DNA from: Gudongella sp964575895
GTDB lineage: Bacteria; Bacillota; Clostridia; Tissierellales; Tissierellaceae
DNA length: 41,905 bases
Assembly: GCA_964575895.1 (NCBI GenBank)
Contig: CAZNTE010000021.1
Location: 1-41,905, forward strand
Direction of reading: 5' to 3'
Both the position numbers and the translations under genes were made by a program. The notes beneath the pieces are model-generated. The model worked only from the letters and a program-made list of their open reading frames with translations. It had not been told where the DNA came from and did no database searches. The stretch's first letter is position 1, and each line of letters opens with the position of its first letter. Positions 34,125 through 41,851 of this stretch are shown one piece after another.

Positions 34125-34140
34125 TAAGAAAGGGCATGTT
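34110..34140. terminator. bidirectional terminator between MocR gene and BCCT gene
   Basis: ATGCCCTTTCT (34110-34120), 6-nt loop, AGAAAGGGCAT (34127-34137), then GTTTT. The perfect 11-bp stem overlaps the end of the MocR gene and serves the converging transcripts. Confidence 0.85.
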
Positions 34141-35634
34141 TTAAACATTCTCTTCTTTCAAAGCTTTCATTAAAGAAATAATGGCAAATAGCATTACAAA
34201 AATAAAGGGAAATGCTGCTGCTATAGAAGCTGTTTGCAATGCTTCCAGGCCACCTGCTAACAGCAGTGATGTGGCCAGTAAAGATTGTACCAATCCCCAA
34301 ATAAATTGTTTGCTCTTTGATGGATTTAAATCTCCTTGTGATGATAACATTCCAAGTACAAATGTTGCTGAATTCGCTGATGTTATAAAGAATGTACTCA
34401 ACAGTACAACTGTTATCATTGATAGTACCATGCTTAAAGGATAGTGACTAAAAACCTGAAATAATGCTGTTGAAGGCACTGCAGCTGCTTCAGCCATTTT
34501 TTCTATTCCAATTACCTCATTTAAACTAACTCCCATTGAACCAAATGCTGAAAACCAAACAATTGAGACGATTGCTGGAGCAAATATTACCCCACCTATA
34601 AATTCCCTAATGGTTCTTCCCTTTGAAATTCTCGCAATAAATGTTCCTACAAATGGTGCCCAAGCAATCCACCATGCCCAATAGAATACAGTCCAACCAA
34701 ATATCCAACTATTATCTCCATATGGTTCAATATGAAGACTATCTGTAACAAAACCATTGATATACTGGCCTAAACCATTAGTAAATGAATTTATAAATGT
34801 AGTAGTTGGTCCAATAATAATTACCAGACCTAGTAATAATATTGCAAGCACTAAATTTATATCCCCTAAAATCTTAATCCCTTTTCCAATACCAGAAATA
34901 GCTGTCCATATGAATAAAACGGTTATTATTGCAATAATAATAATTTGAACCAATTTTGTTTCTGGAATATTAAAAAGGAAATTTAATCCACTGTTGATTT
35001 GCATAGTACCTAAACCCAATGACGTTGCCACACCTGCTACTGTGGCAAATACTGCTAGAATATCTATAAACTTGCCAATTGGTCCTTTAACTCTTTCTTC
35101 ACCAAGTAAGGGAATGAAAATACTTGATATAAGACCTGGTTTGTCCTTTCTAAACTGAAAGTAGGCCAATGCGAGACCAATAATACTGTAATTTGCCCAA
35201 GGGTGAAAACCCCAGTGCATAAATGATGCTTTCATTGCAAAATTTGCCGCTTCAATAGAACCAGGATCAATTCCAGGTGCAGGAGAAACCAAATGAGAAA
35301 TTGGTTCTGCCACTCCCCAAAATACTAACCCAATACCCATACCAGCTCCAAATAGCATCGCAAACCATGAAGTTGTGCTATACTCTGGTTTATCATCATC
35401 TTTACCTAATTTGATCTTTCCATACTTACTAAAGGCCAATATCAATGCAAATAGCACAAATATAAACATTGCTATAAGATAAGACCATCCAAAGTATGTT
35501 TTTAAGAAGTTCATTAATGAGTTTGCAAATGATGAAAAACTATTTTGTGCTATTATTCCCCACAAAACTATAGAAATAGCCAATATTAGAGATATATAAA
35601 AAACACTATTATCTTTTTTAAGTTTATTATCCAT
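34141..35634 (-). CDS. BCCT family betaine/carnitine/choline transporter
   Basis: A 497-aa secondary transporter with about 12 membrane helices. The family core is visible: MLFGAGMGIGLVFWGVAEP near residue 90 and, in the eighth-helix region, WTVFYWAWWIAWAPFVGTFI, the aromatic quaternary-ammonium site. It imports betaine-like compounds with Na+ or H+, or exchanges substrate for product. It follows the GrdH gene by 58 nt on the same strand, with AGGGAGG before the ATG. It is therefore the likely uptake system for the substrate of the reductase. Confidence 0.95.
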   Translation of the reverse strand: MDNKLKKDNSVFYISLILAISIVLWGIIAQNSFSSFANSLMNFLKTYFGWSYLIAMFIFVLFALILAFSKYGKIKLGKDDDKPEYSTTSWFAMLFGAGMGIGLVFWGVAEPISHLVSPAPGIDPGSIEAANFAMKASFMHWGFHPWANYSIIGLALAYFQFRKDKPGLISSIFIPLLGEERVKGPIGKFIDILAVFATVAGVATSLGLGTMQINSGLNFLFNIPETKLVQIIIIAIITVLFIWTAISGIGKGIKILGDINLVLAILLLGLVIIIGPTTTFINSFTNGLGQYINGFVTDSLHIEPYGDNSWIFGWTVFYWAWWIAWAPFVGTFIARISKGRTIREFIGGVIFAPAIVSIVWFSAFGSMGVSLNEVIGIEKMAEAAAVPSTALFQVFSHYPLSMVLSMITVVLLSTFFITSANSATFVLGMLSSQGDLNPSKSKQFIWGLVQSLLATSLLLAGGLEALQTASIAAAFPFIFVMLFAIISLMKALKEENV

Positions 35635-35663
35635 GTTTTACCTCCCTCAAAGAGTAAATCACA

Positions 35664-35687
35664 TAAGGGGTGTTTATACACCCCTTA
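35664..35687 (-). terminator. hairpin between grdH and the BCCT gene
   Basis: TAAGGGGTGT (35664-35673), loop TTAT, ACACCCCTTA (35678-35687). A perfect 10-bp stem 5 nt past the grdH stop with no U run behind it, so it is more likely a partial attenuator or processing site than a full stop. Confidence 0.55.
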
Positions 35688-35692
35688 ATTAT

Positions 35693-37003
35693 CTATATTT
35701 TTGTTCTGAATACAGTCTGCTCTTTTATATCTGCTGTTAATGAGTCTAATGCAACACCAACTCTATGATATCTAAGTTTCCACTGTACCTCTTTTGGTGT
35801 TTGAGGATCTCCCAATGGATAAGGTATTGATATGGTTGGAACGATCTTGTTTGCTCCAACAGTTGTTGCAACTGGTATCAAATTACACATAATAACTACT
35901 GGAATTCCTGCTCTCTCAATTTCTTTTACAATCGTTGTTCCACAACGAGTACAAGTACCTCAGGTTGCAGTCATAATAACTCCGTCAACATTATCTTCCC
36001 TCAATTTTTCAACTATCTCTTTTCCCATTCTCACAGCTTCTGCTTGAGTAGTTCCAGTTCCAACAGTTGAATAAAAGTACTTATGAAGCTTCCCAAACTT
36101 ACCTTCTTTTAAATATGCCTTCATTGCATCCACTGGCATTATTACATTTGGATCAGCATCAGCGGCAGCAGGGTCAAATCCTGCATGGATTGTCTTATAT
36201 ACTCCTGCTTCTAGTCTATCATCATTTGAAATATCATATCTTCCCCATCTTGTTGCTGATGCTGACTGGATTCTATCAGGATTGTTAACTGGGACTATAC
36301 CACCAGTAGTAACAAGTGCAATATTCGCCTTTGATAAATCCTCAATAGGTCTTGCAATCTCCACTCTATCTAATTTAGGAATAGGAAGCTCACTTATATA
36401 TTCTTCATCATTTAGCTTCTTAATAAGCATATCTACTCCTCTTCTTGATGCAATAGGGCCATTTTCCAACCAAACTTGAGCCCTTATACCTCTTGGGAAG
36501 AATCCTTCGTCTTCTGCTGAACCAGTTTCTTGATCTTTTAATAATTTATTTGCAAAATTAGCCATAACCTTAACATCGTCTCTCAGTTTAGCTGCTGATT
36601 TTCCACCTATAAATATATACATGTCTTTTTTGAACATCTCAACACCTGGATTTTCAACATTCATGGATGTCAATACAGGTACATTAAATCTTTCCTTTAC
36701 TGCCTTTGCAATAGTTCCACATGCTACTCCATATCTACCAGCTTGAAAAGCTGGACCAGCAATAAATATATCAAATTCCTTATCTTCTAAAAATCCTAAT
36801 ATTGTACTAACAGCTTCATCAGTGTTTGACCCCATGAAATTATCTCCACAAATAATTGTATGAGTAACTTCAGCTTCCAAGACGCTATTAAGTGCTAGAG
36901 ATGGGCCAACCAATCCCTCTCTGATTTCTGGTTTATGATCAGCTAATTCCTCTCCACCGATTCCTGCAAAAAATTGATTTATATAATGAATTGCTTTTTT
37001 CAT
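35693..37003 (-). CDS. grdH: betaine/sarcosine reductase component B selenoprotein subunit (GrdH-like, Sec at UGA)
   Basis: Substrate-binding selenoprotein of the Stickland reductase: it would reduce betaine (or sarcosine), passing the group to GrdA as an Se-carboxymethyl intermediate. The frame is broken by UGA at 35962-35960 but continues to 35693. Read through, it gives 436 aa with Sec at residue 348 in the motif U-G-T-C-T-R-C-G, matching the GrdB/F/H family in length and position. AGGAGGTGTGAAA precedes the ATG at 37003, inside the end of grdI. GrdH (betaine) is preferred over GrdF because of the adjacent BCCT carrier; sequence alone does not decide. Confidence 0.92.
35930..35962 (-). promoter_or_regulatory. 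UGA-Sec codon and bacterial SECIS hairpin
   Basis: UGA (35962-35960) is followed after 12 nt by CGTTGT (35947-35942), loop GGA, ACAACG (35938-35933). Bacterial SECIS elements are hairpins directly 3' of the UGA with the apical stem-loop 15-25 nt away, recognised by SelB. The fold is drawn by eye. Confidence 0.7.
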
Positions 37004-37014
37004 TTTCACACCTC

Positions 37015-38340
37015 CTAAAACTCTTTCATAGTCTTTGTTGACCAACCAGCTATCATATCACCACAGAACATGGCATTATTTTCCATGATTACAGATCCAT
37101 CTTCTCTTACAGATGAGCCCAATACTTCATCATAAGACCATCCACCAGAAAGTCCATCTCTTGCCAGCGCTTGTAGTTCACCAATTACTTTATCAGCTGG
37201 TGGCAATTCAATAAGTTGTGATACATTTCCTGTTGATACAAGTGCATTAGCCTTAACATCTAATGTTACCAATGGCTGTGAAGCTCCATCCCTACCTGTG
37301 CATTCATTACTTATACCTACTGTTTTAACTCCAACATCTTCAAGTGCTGCTAGACAAAGTATATAATCCGCATCTGGATTTCCATAACCCTCTTCAGTTA
37401 CTATGGCTCCATCTGCTCCCAATGATTTTGCTATCTGAGCTACAAATAATGCAGATCTCTTCTTTTGCTCCAAGGATACGTTAAGGTTAGACATTATAAC
37501 TCCTAAGAAGTTTATTGTCTTGCCATGTTCCTTATATAATTCCCTTATAGTTGGGAAGTTTTGGAAATCATAAGTTGACCACTTTGATGATGAAGGCATA
37601 AAGCTTCCTGAAATAAGTGCTCCATCTAGGACTTCATTAGGATTCATAAAACTAGGTACATACTTATTCATATCCCATCCATAAACAAGATCATTATATC
37701 CAAGCTCTTCCATTTGTGACTGTGGCTGCATAACAAGAACTACACTTGGCAAGTTAGATGTTTTATCATCTCTCTTAGTAACTGGATCTAATTGAAATAC
37801 CTCAACTTCTTCAGGCTCCATATTTTTTACTGTACTACCTAGATATTCAGCAAACTTGTGACTTGCCATTCTTATTGCAGTATTCTTCTTCTGTTGTTCG
37901 TATCTTTCTTCTTCTTCATCAGTGTTTGCAACAATACAGATGTTTATAAGTTTGGAGTAAAGTGTATATTTAGCACCTTCTCCTCCCATATCAATAAGTC
38001 CATCTCCAAAGCTTCCCCAGTGCATCCCTACACCAAGAACTGAACATCCTTTAAGTGCATGAAGTTTTCCCATACCAGCCATTTCTAAATCTCCTGTTAC
38101 TCCAGGAAAAACTGCTCTTCCATCAGGTCTAATTCTTGGTTCAACAGCCTCCTTAACAGGAACAATTCTTGTGTTTTCACCTGGCTTTGCTATAACTAAA
38201 TCTAAATCGATAATGTGCTCGTCTTCTCTGATAAAATTCATTGCTTCTTCTTTGTTTATAGTAAGAATACCATCCTTATAGAAAGTCTTCTCACCAAACA
38301 GAACATCTTTAACGTAAAAATTACCTAATTCTAATTTCAT
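37015..38340 (-). CDS. grdI: betaine/sarcosine reductase component B proprotein (GrdI-like)
   Basis: The 441-aa GrdE/G/I-family subunit that is expected to be cleaved in two and to form a pyruvoyl group holding the substrate. Family blocks: AVEPRIRPDGRAVFPG, GCSVLGVGMHWGSFG, NEVLDGALISGSFMPSSSKW and GISNECTGRDGASQPLV. Cysteines are at 99, 135, 329, 347 and 429; none lies near residue 242, where GrdE is cut. The stop codon overlaps the grdH ribosome site. Transcribed from the palindrome-bearing promoter at 38361-38416. Confidence 0.9.
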   Translation of the reverse strand: MKLELGNFYVKDVLFGEKTFYKDGILTINKEEAMNFIREDEHIIDLDLVIAKPGENTRIVPVKEAVEPRIRPDGRAVFPGVTGDLEMAGMGKLHALKGCSVLGVGMHWGSFGDGLIDMGGEGAKYTLYSKLINICIVANTDEEEERYEQQKKNTAIRMASHKFAEYLGSTVKNMEPEEVEVFQLDPVTKRDDKTSNLPSVVLVMQPQSQMEELGYNDLVYGWDMNKYVPSFMNPNEVLDGALISGSFMPSSSKWSTYDFQNFPTIRELYKEHGKTINFLGVIMSNLNVSLEQKKRSALFVAQIAKSLGADGAIVTEEGYGNPDADYILCLAALEDVGVKTVGISNECTGRDGASQPLVTLDVKANALVSTGNVSQLIELPPADKVIGELQALARDGLSGGWSYDEVLGSSVREDGSVIMENNAMFCGDMIAGWSTKTMKEF

Positions 38341-38360
38341 GTTCTAGCTCCTTTCATTTT

Positions 38361-38416
38361 ATAATCGCGATTATATTTGTTATTTATTATACTATCATAA
38401 TCGCGATTATTGTCAA
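38361..38416 (-). promoter_or_regulatory. grdI-grdH promoter with twin 14-bp palindromes
   Basis: The perfect palindrome ATAATCGCGATTAT occurs at 38361-38374 and 38397-38410, centres 36 bp apart. On the minus strand -35 TTGACA (38416-38411) abuts one copy, which fills much of the 19-bp spacer before -10 TATAAT (38391-38386). The other copy lies just after the expected start of transcription. This is the layout of a dimeric repressor or a spacer-binding activator. Confidence 0.8.
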
Positions 38417-38425
38417 TAAAAAATG

Positions 38426-38439
38426 TGAAAATGTTTTCA
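38426..38439. promoter_or_regulatory. cre-like site upstream of grdI
   Basis: TGAAAATGTTTTCA differs from the CcpA operator consensus TGAAANCGNTTNCA mainly at the central C. It lies 10 bp upstream of the grd -35. A single short match in AT-rich DNA can be chance. Confidence 0.35.
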
Positions 38440-38510
38440 TAATTTATATTATTATTTATAGTTGAAATTTTTTTATATTTAATATACAGTATTAGAGTAA
38501 AATTAAATAT

Positions 38511-38658
38511 TTCATTAGGTGTAATACTTAATAGGGAAATGTGTTAAACACTGCAGCCCCCGCTACTGTATGGAGTACATCCATCTTAATAAGCCACTGT
38601 GAATATCATGGGAAGGCAAGATGGTAATAGCTCTAAGCCAGGAGACCTGCCTGATGAA
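38511..38658 (+). ncRNA. cobalamin riboswitch
   Basis: Conserved core elements of the B12 aptamer are present in order: AATAGGGAA, the box GCAGCCCCCGCTACTGT (38554 on), AAGCCACTG, GGGAAGGC, and the B12 box AGCCAGGAGACCTGCC (38637-38652). TTCAT (38511-38515) and ATGAA (38654-38658) close stem P1. It precedes a cobalamin-related operon, as expected. Confidence 0.95.
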
Positions 38659-38694
38659 TTATAAACCACTTTCGGAGGGAAAGGAGGAATCAAA

Positions 38695-38748
38695 ATGGGC
38701 TTTAAGTCTTTTATATTGCCATTTATTGATTTTATTAGTTCCTCCTAG
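38695..38748 (+). CDS. 17-codon leader ORF between riboswitch and terminator
   Basis: AAGGAGGAATCAAA precedes an ATG that opens a 17-codon frame (MGFKSFILPFIDFISSS). Its TAG stop (38746-38748) is in the loop of the terminator at 38737-38764. The frame is not the frame of the downstream gene. The strong ribosome site and stop position suggest that it is translated and that the ribosome can cover the 5' arm of the terminator. Coding status is unproven. Confidence 0.5.
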   Translation: MGFKSFILPFIDFISSS

Positions 38749-38764
38749 TTGAGGAACTTTTTTA
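38737..38764 (+). terminator. attenuator terminator before the cobalamin operon
   Basis: AGTTCCTC (38737-38744), loop CTAGTT, GAGGAACT (38751-38758), then a T run. CCTCCTAG (38741-38748) is also an exact complement of CTAGGAGG (38768-38775), the ribosome site of the next gene, so the same segment could mask translation in a longer transcript. Confidence 0.85.
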
Positions 38765-38791
38765 TTATCCAAAAAAACTAGGAGGGATACA

Positions 38792-39295
38792 ATGACAAAG
38801 AATCTAGATTTTATAGCATACCCATTTCTAAGTGAAGATAGTCAAATGGTTAATCATGAAATTCTCACTGATAAACTGTCCGCTATATTAGGAAGCATAG
38901 TTTCTCTGGGAACACCCTTGGAAAAAGAAACTTGGTGGATTATGAATAGAGTTCTTCACCTTAATGGATCTCTACGGGGAAAAATGGCCGTATCAATAGA
39001 TGATATAAGTGATGGTCAAACTATTTACCATGTTTTAAGAGAACGTAACAAGGATAGATTAAAAGGATTCATATATCCTTTAGGTAATAATGTATCTTGC
39101 CAATATCACATTGCAAGATGTGAGGCAAAAATAGTAACTAGAAATCTTTACCTACTACAAAAAAGTGGAATAATAGTACCGCAAGTACTTATAGATTTAT
39201 CTAATTTAATTGCTAACATATTATTTGCAATGTCCCTTGAAGTTAATCGATTAGAAAATATTAATGAAATAGAATTTATATCAAAATCATACTAG
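38792..39295 (+). CDS. cobalamin adenosyltransferase-like protein
   Basis: A 167-aa helical protein preceded by ACTAGGAGGG. The block GFIYPLGNNVSCQYHIARCEAKIVTR resembles, in shorter pieces, the FVLPGG...LHxARTxxRR active-site region of PduO-type ATP:cob(I)alamin adenosyltransferases, and the C-terminal helices with LSNLIANILFAMSLEVNR fit as well. The match is distant; several usual Arg residues differ. The B12 riboswitch and cobalamin-type neighbours support the call. It would make adenosylcobalamin from imported corrinoid. Confidence 0.65.
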   Translation: MTKNLDFIAYPFLSEDSQMVNHEILTDKLSAILGSIVSLGTPLEKETWWIMNRVLHLNGSLRGKMAVSIDDISDGQTIYHVLRERNKDRLKGFIYPLGNNVSCQYHIARCEAKIVTRNLYLLQKSGIIVPQVLIDLSNLIANILFAMSLEVNRLENINEIEFISKSY

Positions 39296-39306
39296 GAGGA
39301 TTATAA

Positions 39307-39750
39307 ATGGAGAATAAAAACACAAAAATTATATTGTCTTTATTGATATTAGCTTTGATGGTTGGAGGTTTTTTAGGATTCACTGGCTTTCTAAAAGGTG
39401 AAGATGGTGAGAAAATTATTATTATATCCATAACTAATAAAGAAGATAACAATGAAATAATGAAAGAAAAGGCTTTTAGAACAACTAAAGAAACCCTTGG
39501 AGATTTCTTGGAAGAGAACAAATCTGAACTTGAAGTAATTATGAGTGATTCTCAGTATGGAAGATTTTTAGAAGGTTTAGTAGGATTTAATACTGAAAGC
39601 ATGATGGATGGACCTTGGTGGATGTATTCCTATGAGAGTAAATCACAAAACATTAATATGGAAATAGGGAATGCACCTGGTGTGGATGATCTTGGCTTGT
39701 TTGATGGAGACAAAATACATTTTGTCTTTACAAGTGACATGGATTTTTAG
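39307..39750 (+). CDS. DUF4430 membrane-anchored protein, likely corrinoid-binding
   Basis: A 147-aa protein with an N-terminal hydrophobic anchor (about 8-28, no lipobox Cys) and a DUF4430 domain. The domain marks are TLGDFLEENK, MMDGPWWMYSYES and APGVDDLGLFDGDKIHFVF. DUF4430 is related to the C-terminal domain of transcobalamin and intrinsic factor. The protein would sit outside the membrane and hand a corrinoid to the S component encoded next. AGGAGG precedes its ATG and overlaps the upstream stop. Confidence 0.85.
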   Translation: MENKNTKIILSLLILALMVGGFLGFTGFLKGEDGEKIIIISITNKEDNNEIMKEKAFRTTKETLGDFLEENKSELEVIMSDSQYGRFLEGLVGFNTESMMDGPWWMYSYESKSQNINMEIGNAPGVDDLGLFDGDKIHFVFTSDMDF

Positions 39751-40287
39751 ATGAAGGCTAAGGATATTACATTAATTGCTTTACTTGCCTCCATAATGTA
39801 TGTAATATATATTATTGGTTCAGGATTTTTGTATTTCGAATTACTTAATTTTACAGTTCTCTTGTATGGGGTGACATTTTCTAAAAAAACCTCATATTTT
39901 AGTACCTTGGTATTTAGTCTCCTTGTTATTCTAACCTGGGGACTAGCACCTTGGACTGTAATGTACTTAGTAGTATTTCCAGTATACTCCCTAATATATT
40001 CAAGTTTAGGAAATCATATAAGAAGTGAATATTTATTTGCTGCTTTTGGATTTATACTAGCTTTCTTTTGTGGAACCATAATAGATCTTCCCTATATTTA
40101 TATGGCTGGACTTGATTATAGAGGTCTTGTGATTAGGTTACTACTTGGGTTTCAAGTATCAATTATAAACGCAGGAACCACCTTCATTTCAACTCTATTT
40201 CTTTTATATCCTATTAGAAAAGCTCTGTTAAAATCTACTAATAATCAAGTTGGTCATTTGCATCCTTCAGTATTTAATCTAGATTAA
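39751..40287 (+). CDS. ECF transporter S component, predicted cobalamin uptake
   Basis: A 178-aa membrane protein with about six hydrophobic segments and an Ala-rich first helix start (ITLIALLASIMYVIY), the shape of ECF-type vitamin S components. It begins directly after the DUF4430 stop. No energising ECF module (EcfA, EcfT) is nearby, which fits group II ECF systems sharing a common module. Cobalamin or a precursor as substrate is inferred from the riboswitch and neighbours. Confidence 0.8.
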   Translation: MKAKDITLIALLASIMYVIYIIGSGFLYFELLNFTVLLYGVTFSKKTSYFSTLVFSLLVILTWGLAPWTVMYLVVFPVYSLIYSSLGNHIRSEYLFAAFGFILAFFCGTIIDLPYIYMAGLDYRGLVIRLLLGFQVSIINAGTTFISTLFLLYPIRKALLKSTNNQVGHLHPSVFNLD

Positions 40288-40350
40288 CAATTGTTCATAA
40301 TACATCTTCTGTGATAGAATGATATAAACTATATATAACAGGGGATTAAT

Positions 40351-41013
40351 ATGAAAAAAGAAATAATTAGAAACAGGATAATGATGGATTTTATACAAGC
40401 TTCTGACCAGTTGATAAAGTCTGAGGGAATTAACAATATTACCTTGAGAAAAGTAGCAAATCTAGCAGGTTACAACAGTGCCACTCTTTATAATTACTTT
40501 GAGAATCTGGACCACTTAATTTTTTTCTCAGCTATGAGGCTTATAAAAGATTACGCTAATGCCCTTAGAGAGTATACTAAAGACTCTAAGAACTCTATGG
40601 ATAGATTTATTAAGGTATGGGAGTGTTTTTGTCATTATTCTTTTCAAAATCCAGAAATCTACAATGCTATATTTTTCTCTAACTTAAAAAATGATATGGA
40701 AGAATATGTTAGCGACTATTATAAGCTTTTCCCAGAAGATCTTATGAACGCAGATGAAAAAACCTCTACAATGTTACTAAAAAGTGATATTACTCAAAGG
40801 GGTATGGCTATTATAAGGGATTGTGTTGAAGAAGGTTTTATAAGAGAAAGTGATGGAGAAAGTTTAAATGAAGCAACTCTTCTTATTTATGAAGGGCTGC
40901 TAAAAAAAGTACTAAACAATAAGCTGCCTAGTGAATCTGCTAGAGATAAAACAATGATATATATTAAGACTATCCTTAAGGGAATGCTTGCTAAGGATTA
41001 CAGTTTTGATTAA
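40351..41013 (+). CDS. TetR/AcrR family transcriptional regulator
   Basis: A 220-aa regulator with an N-terminal TetR helix-turn-helix (about 15-60: GINNITLRKVANLAGYNSAT then LYNYFENLDHL) and a helical ligand domain without recognisable family. CAGGGGA precedes the ATG. It follows the cobalamin operon by 63 nt and converges on the hydrolase gene, with a 23-nt overlap at the ends. It is a possible, untested, binder of the twin palindromes at the grd promoter. Confidence 0.9.
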   Translation: MKKEIIRNRIMMDFIQASDQLIKSEGINNITLRKVANLAGYNSATLYNYFENLDHLIFFSAMRLIKDYANALREYTKDSKNSMDRFIKVWECFCHYSFQNPEIYNAIFFSNLKNDMEEYVSDYYKLFPEDLMNADEKTSTMLLKSDITQRGMAIIRDCVEEGFIRESDGESLNEATLLIYEGLLKKVLNNKLPSESARDKTMIYIKTILKGMLAKDYSFD

Positions 41014-41809
41014 TGAAATTTTCAATTACCCTGTTGACTTCAACAGGGTTTTCCAATAGAAGTAAATGCCCTCCTCTAATGTCTATAAACAAGCCTTCCT
41101 TAAACATTTCAACAATAATTTCCCCAGTAATAGAATTGTAGAAACTACTTTCTCTTCCACTAATATAAAGAACTCTTTTCTTAAAATCTAGTGGAATATT
41201 TCTATAATCAGTTTTACTTAAAATATCCCATATTGCTAACATTAGCTTTTTGTCATTTTTCTTTAAATTCTCAACTGCATTTTTATAATCTAACTCCTTT
41301 AGTTTATTGCTTAATTTTAAGACAAAATCCTTGCAAAACTCCTCCCAATTATTTTCAATCATATTTAAAGTCTTCTGATGTGCTTCTAGATCATACTTAC
41401 CATTAAATAATCCAAATTCCCATGAATCATCATTAATTAGCTTTAAGGTTGATTCAACTAATATTAGGGACTCTATTTTTTCATCTCCAAATTTACTTAT
41501 ATATTCCAAAGCAACTGCTCCTCCCATGGAATATCCTAATAGACAAAAAGATTCTATTTTAAGATGTTCTAGTAATTGATTTAGATCATCGGCAAAATCC
41601 TTTATACTTAAATTAGTATTATTGCTAGTTGAGTTTCCGTGACCTCTCAAATCTAATGTTATAACCTTATATTTTTTCGATAAAGATTTCTCCATAAATC
41701 TAAAAACCTTATGGTCAGCACCAAATCCATGTAGACATACCAATGCTTTCCCATTACCTACAGTATTATAATATAATTTATTACCATCTTTTAGTAATAA
41801 GTATCCCAA
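40991..41809 (-). CDS. alpha/beta hydrolase
   Basis: A serine hydrolase of about 272 aa. LVCLHGFGADH carries the oxyanion HG, DLRGHGNS follows, and the nucleophile elbow is GYSMGG; the C-terminal IRGGHLLLLENP holds the catalytic His. The open frame extends to 41884 into the group II intron tail, but a TTG at 41809 preceded by AGAGGTGAG gives the normal N-terminus (MGYLLLKDGNKLYYN), so it is preferred. The substrate is unknown; menaquinone-pathway or esterase members look alike. Confidence 0.85.
   Translation of the reverse strand: MGYLLLKDGNKLYYNTVGNGKALVCLHGFGADHKVFRFMEKSLSKKYKVITLDLRGHGNSTSNNTNLSIKDFADDLNQLLEHLKIESFCLLGYSMGGAVALEYISKFGDEKIESLILVESTLKLINDDSWEFGLFNGKYDLEAHQKTLNMIENNWEEFCKDFVLKLSNKLKELDYKNAVENLKKNDKKLMLAIWDILSKTDYRNIPLDFKKRVLYISGRESSFYNSITGEIIVEMFKEGLFIDIRGGHLLLLENPVEVNRVIENFINQNCNP
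41029..41052 (+). terminator. terminator of the TetR gene inside the hydrolase 3' end
   Basis: CCCTGTTGA (41029-41037), 2-nt loop, TCAACAGGG (41040-41048), then TTTT. It lies 16 nt past the TetR stop and within the C-terminal codons of the convergent hydrolase gene. Confidence 0.75.
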
Positions 41810-41851
41810 TGTTCTCACCTCTAGTTTTATAATACCAATATCAATCCTTAA

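Noticed and set aside
35693..35890. Separate 65-codon gene after the grdH stop
   Set aside because: It is in frame with the upstream reading frame across the UGA and encodes the conserved C-terminus of the GrdB/F/H family, so it is part of the selenoprotein.
38397..38410. MerR-type promoter, because the -35/-10 spacer is 19 bp with a palindrome
   Set aside because: No MerR-family gene is in the window and a second identical palindrome lies beyond the start point, which fits a repressor pair better.
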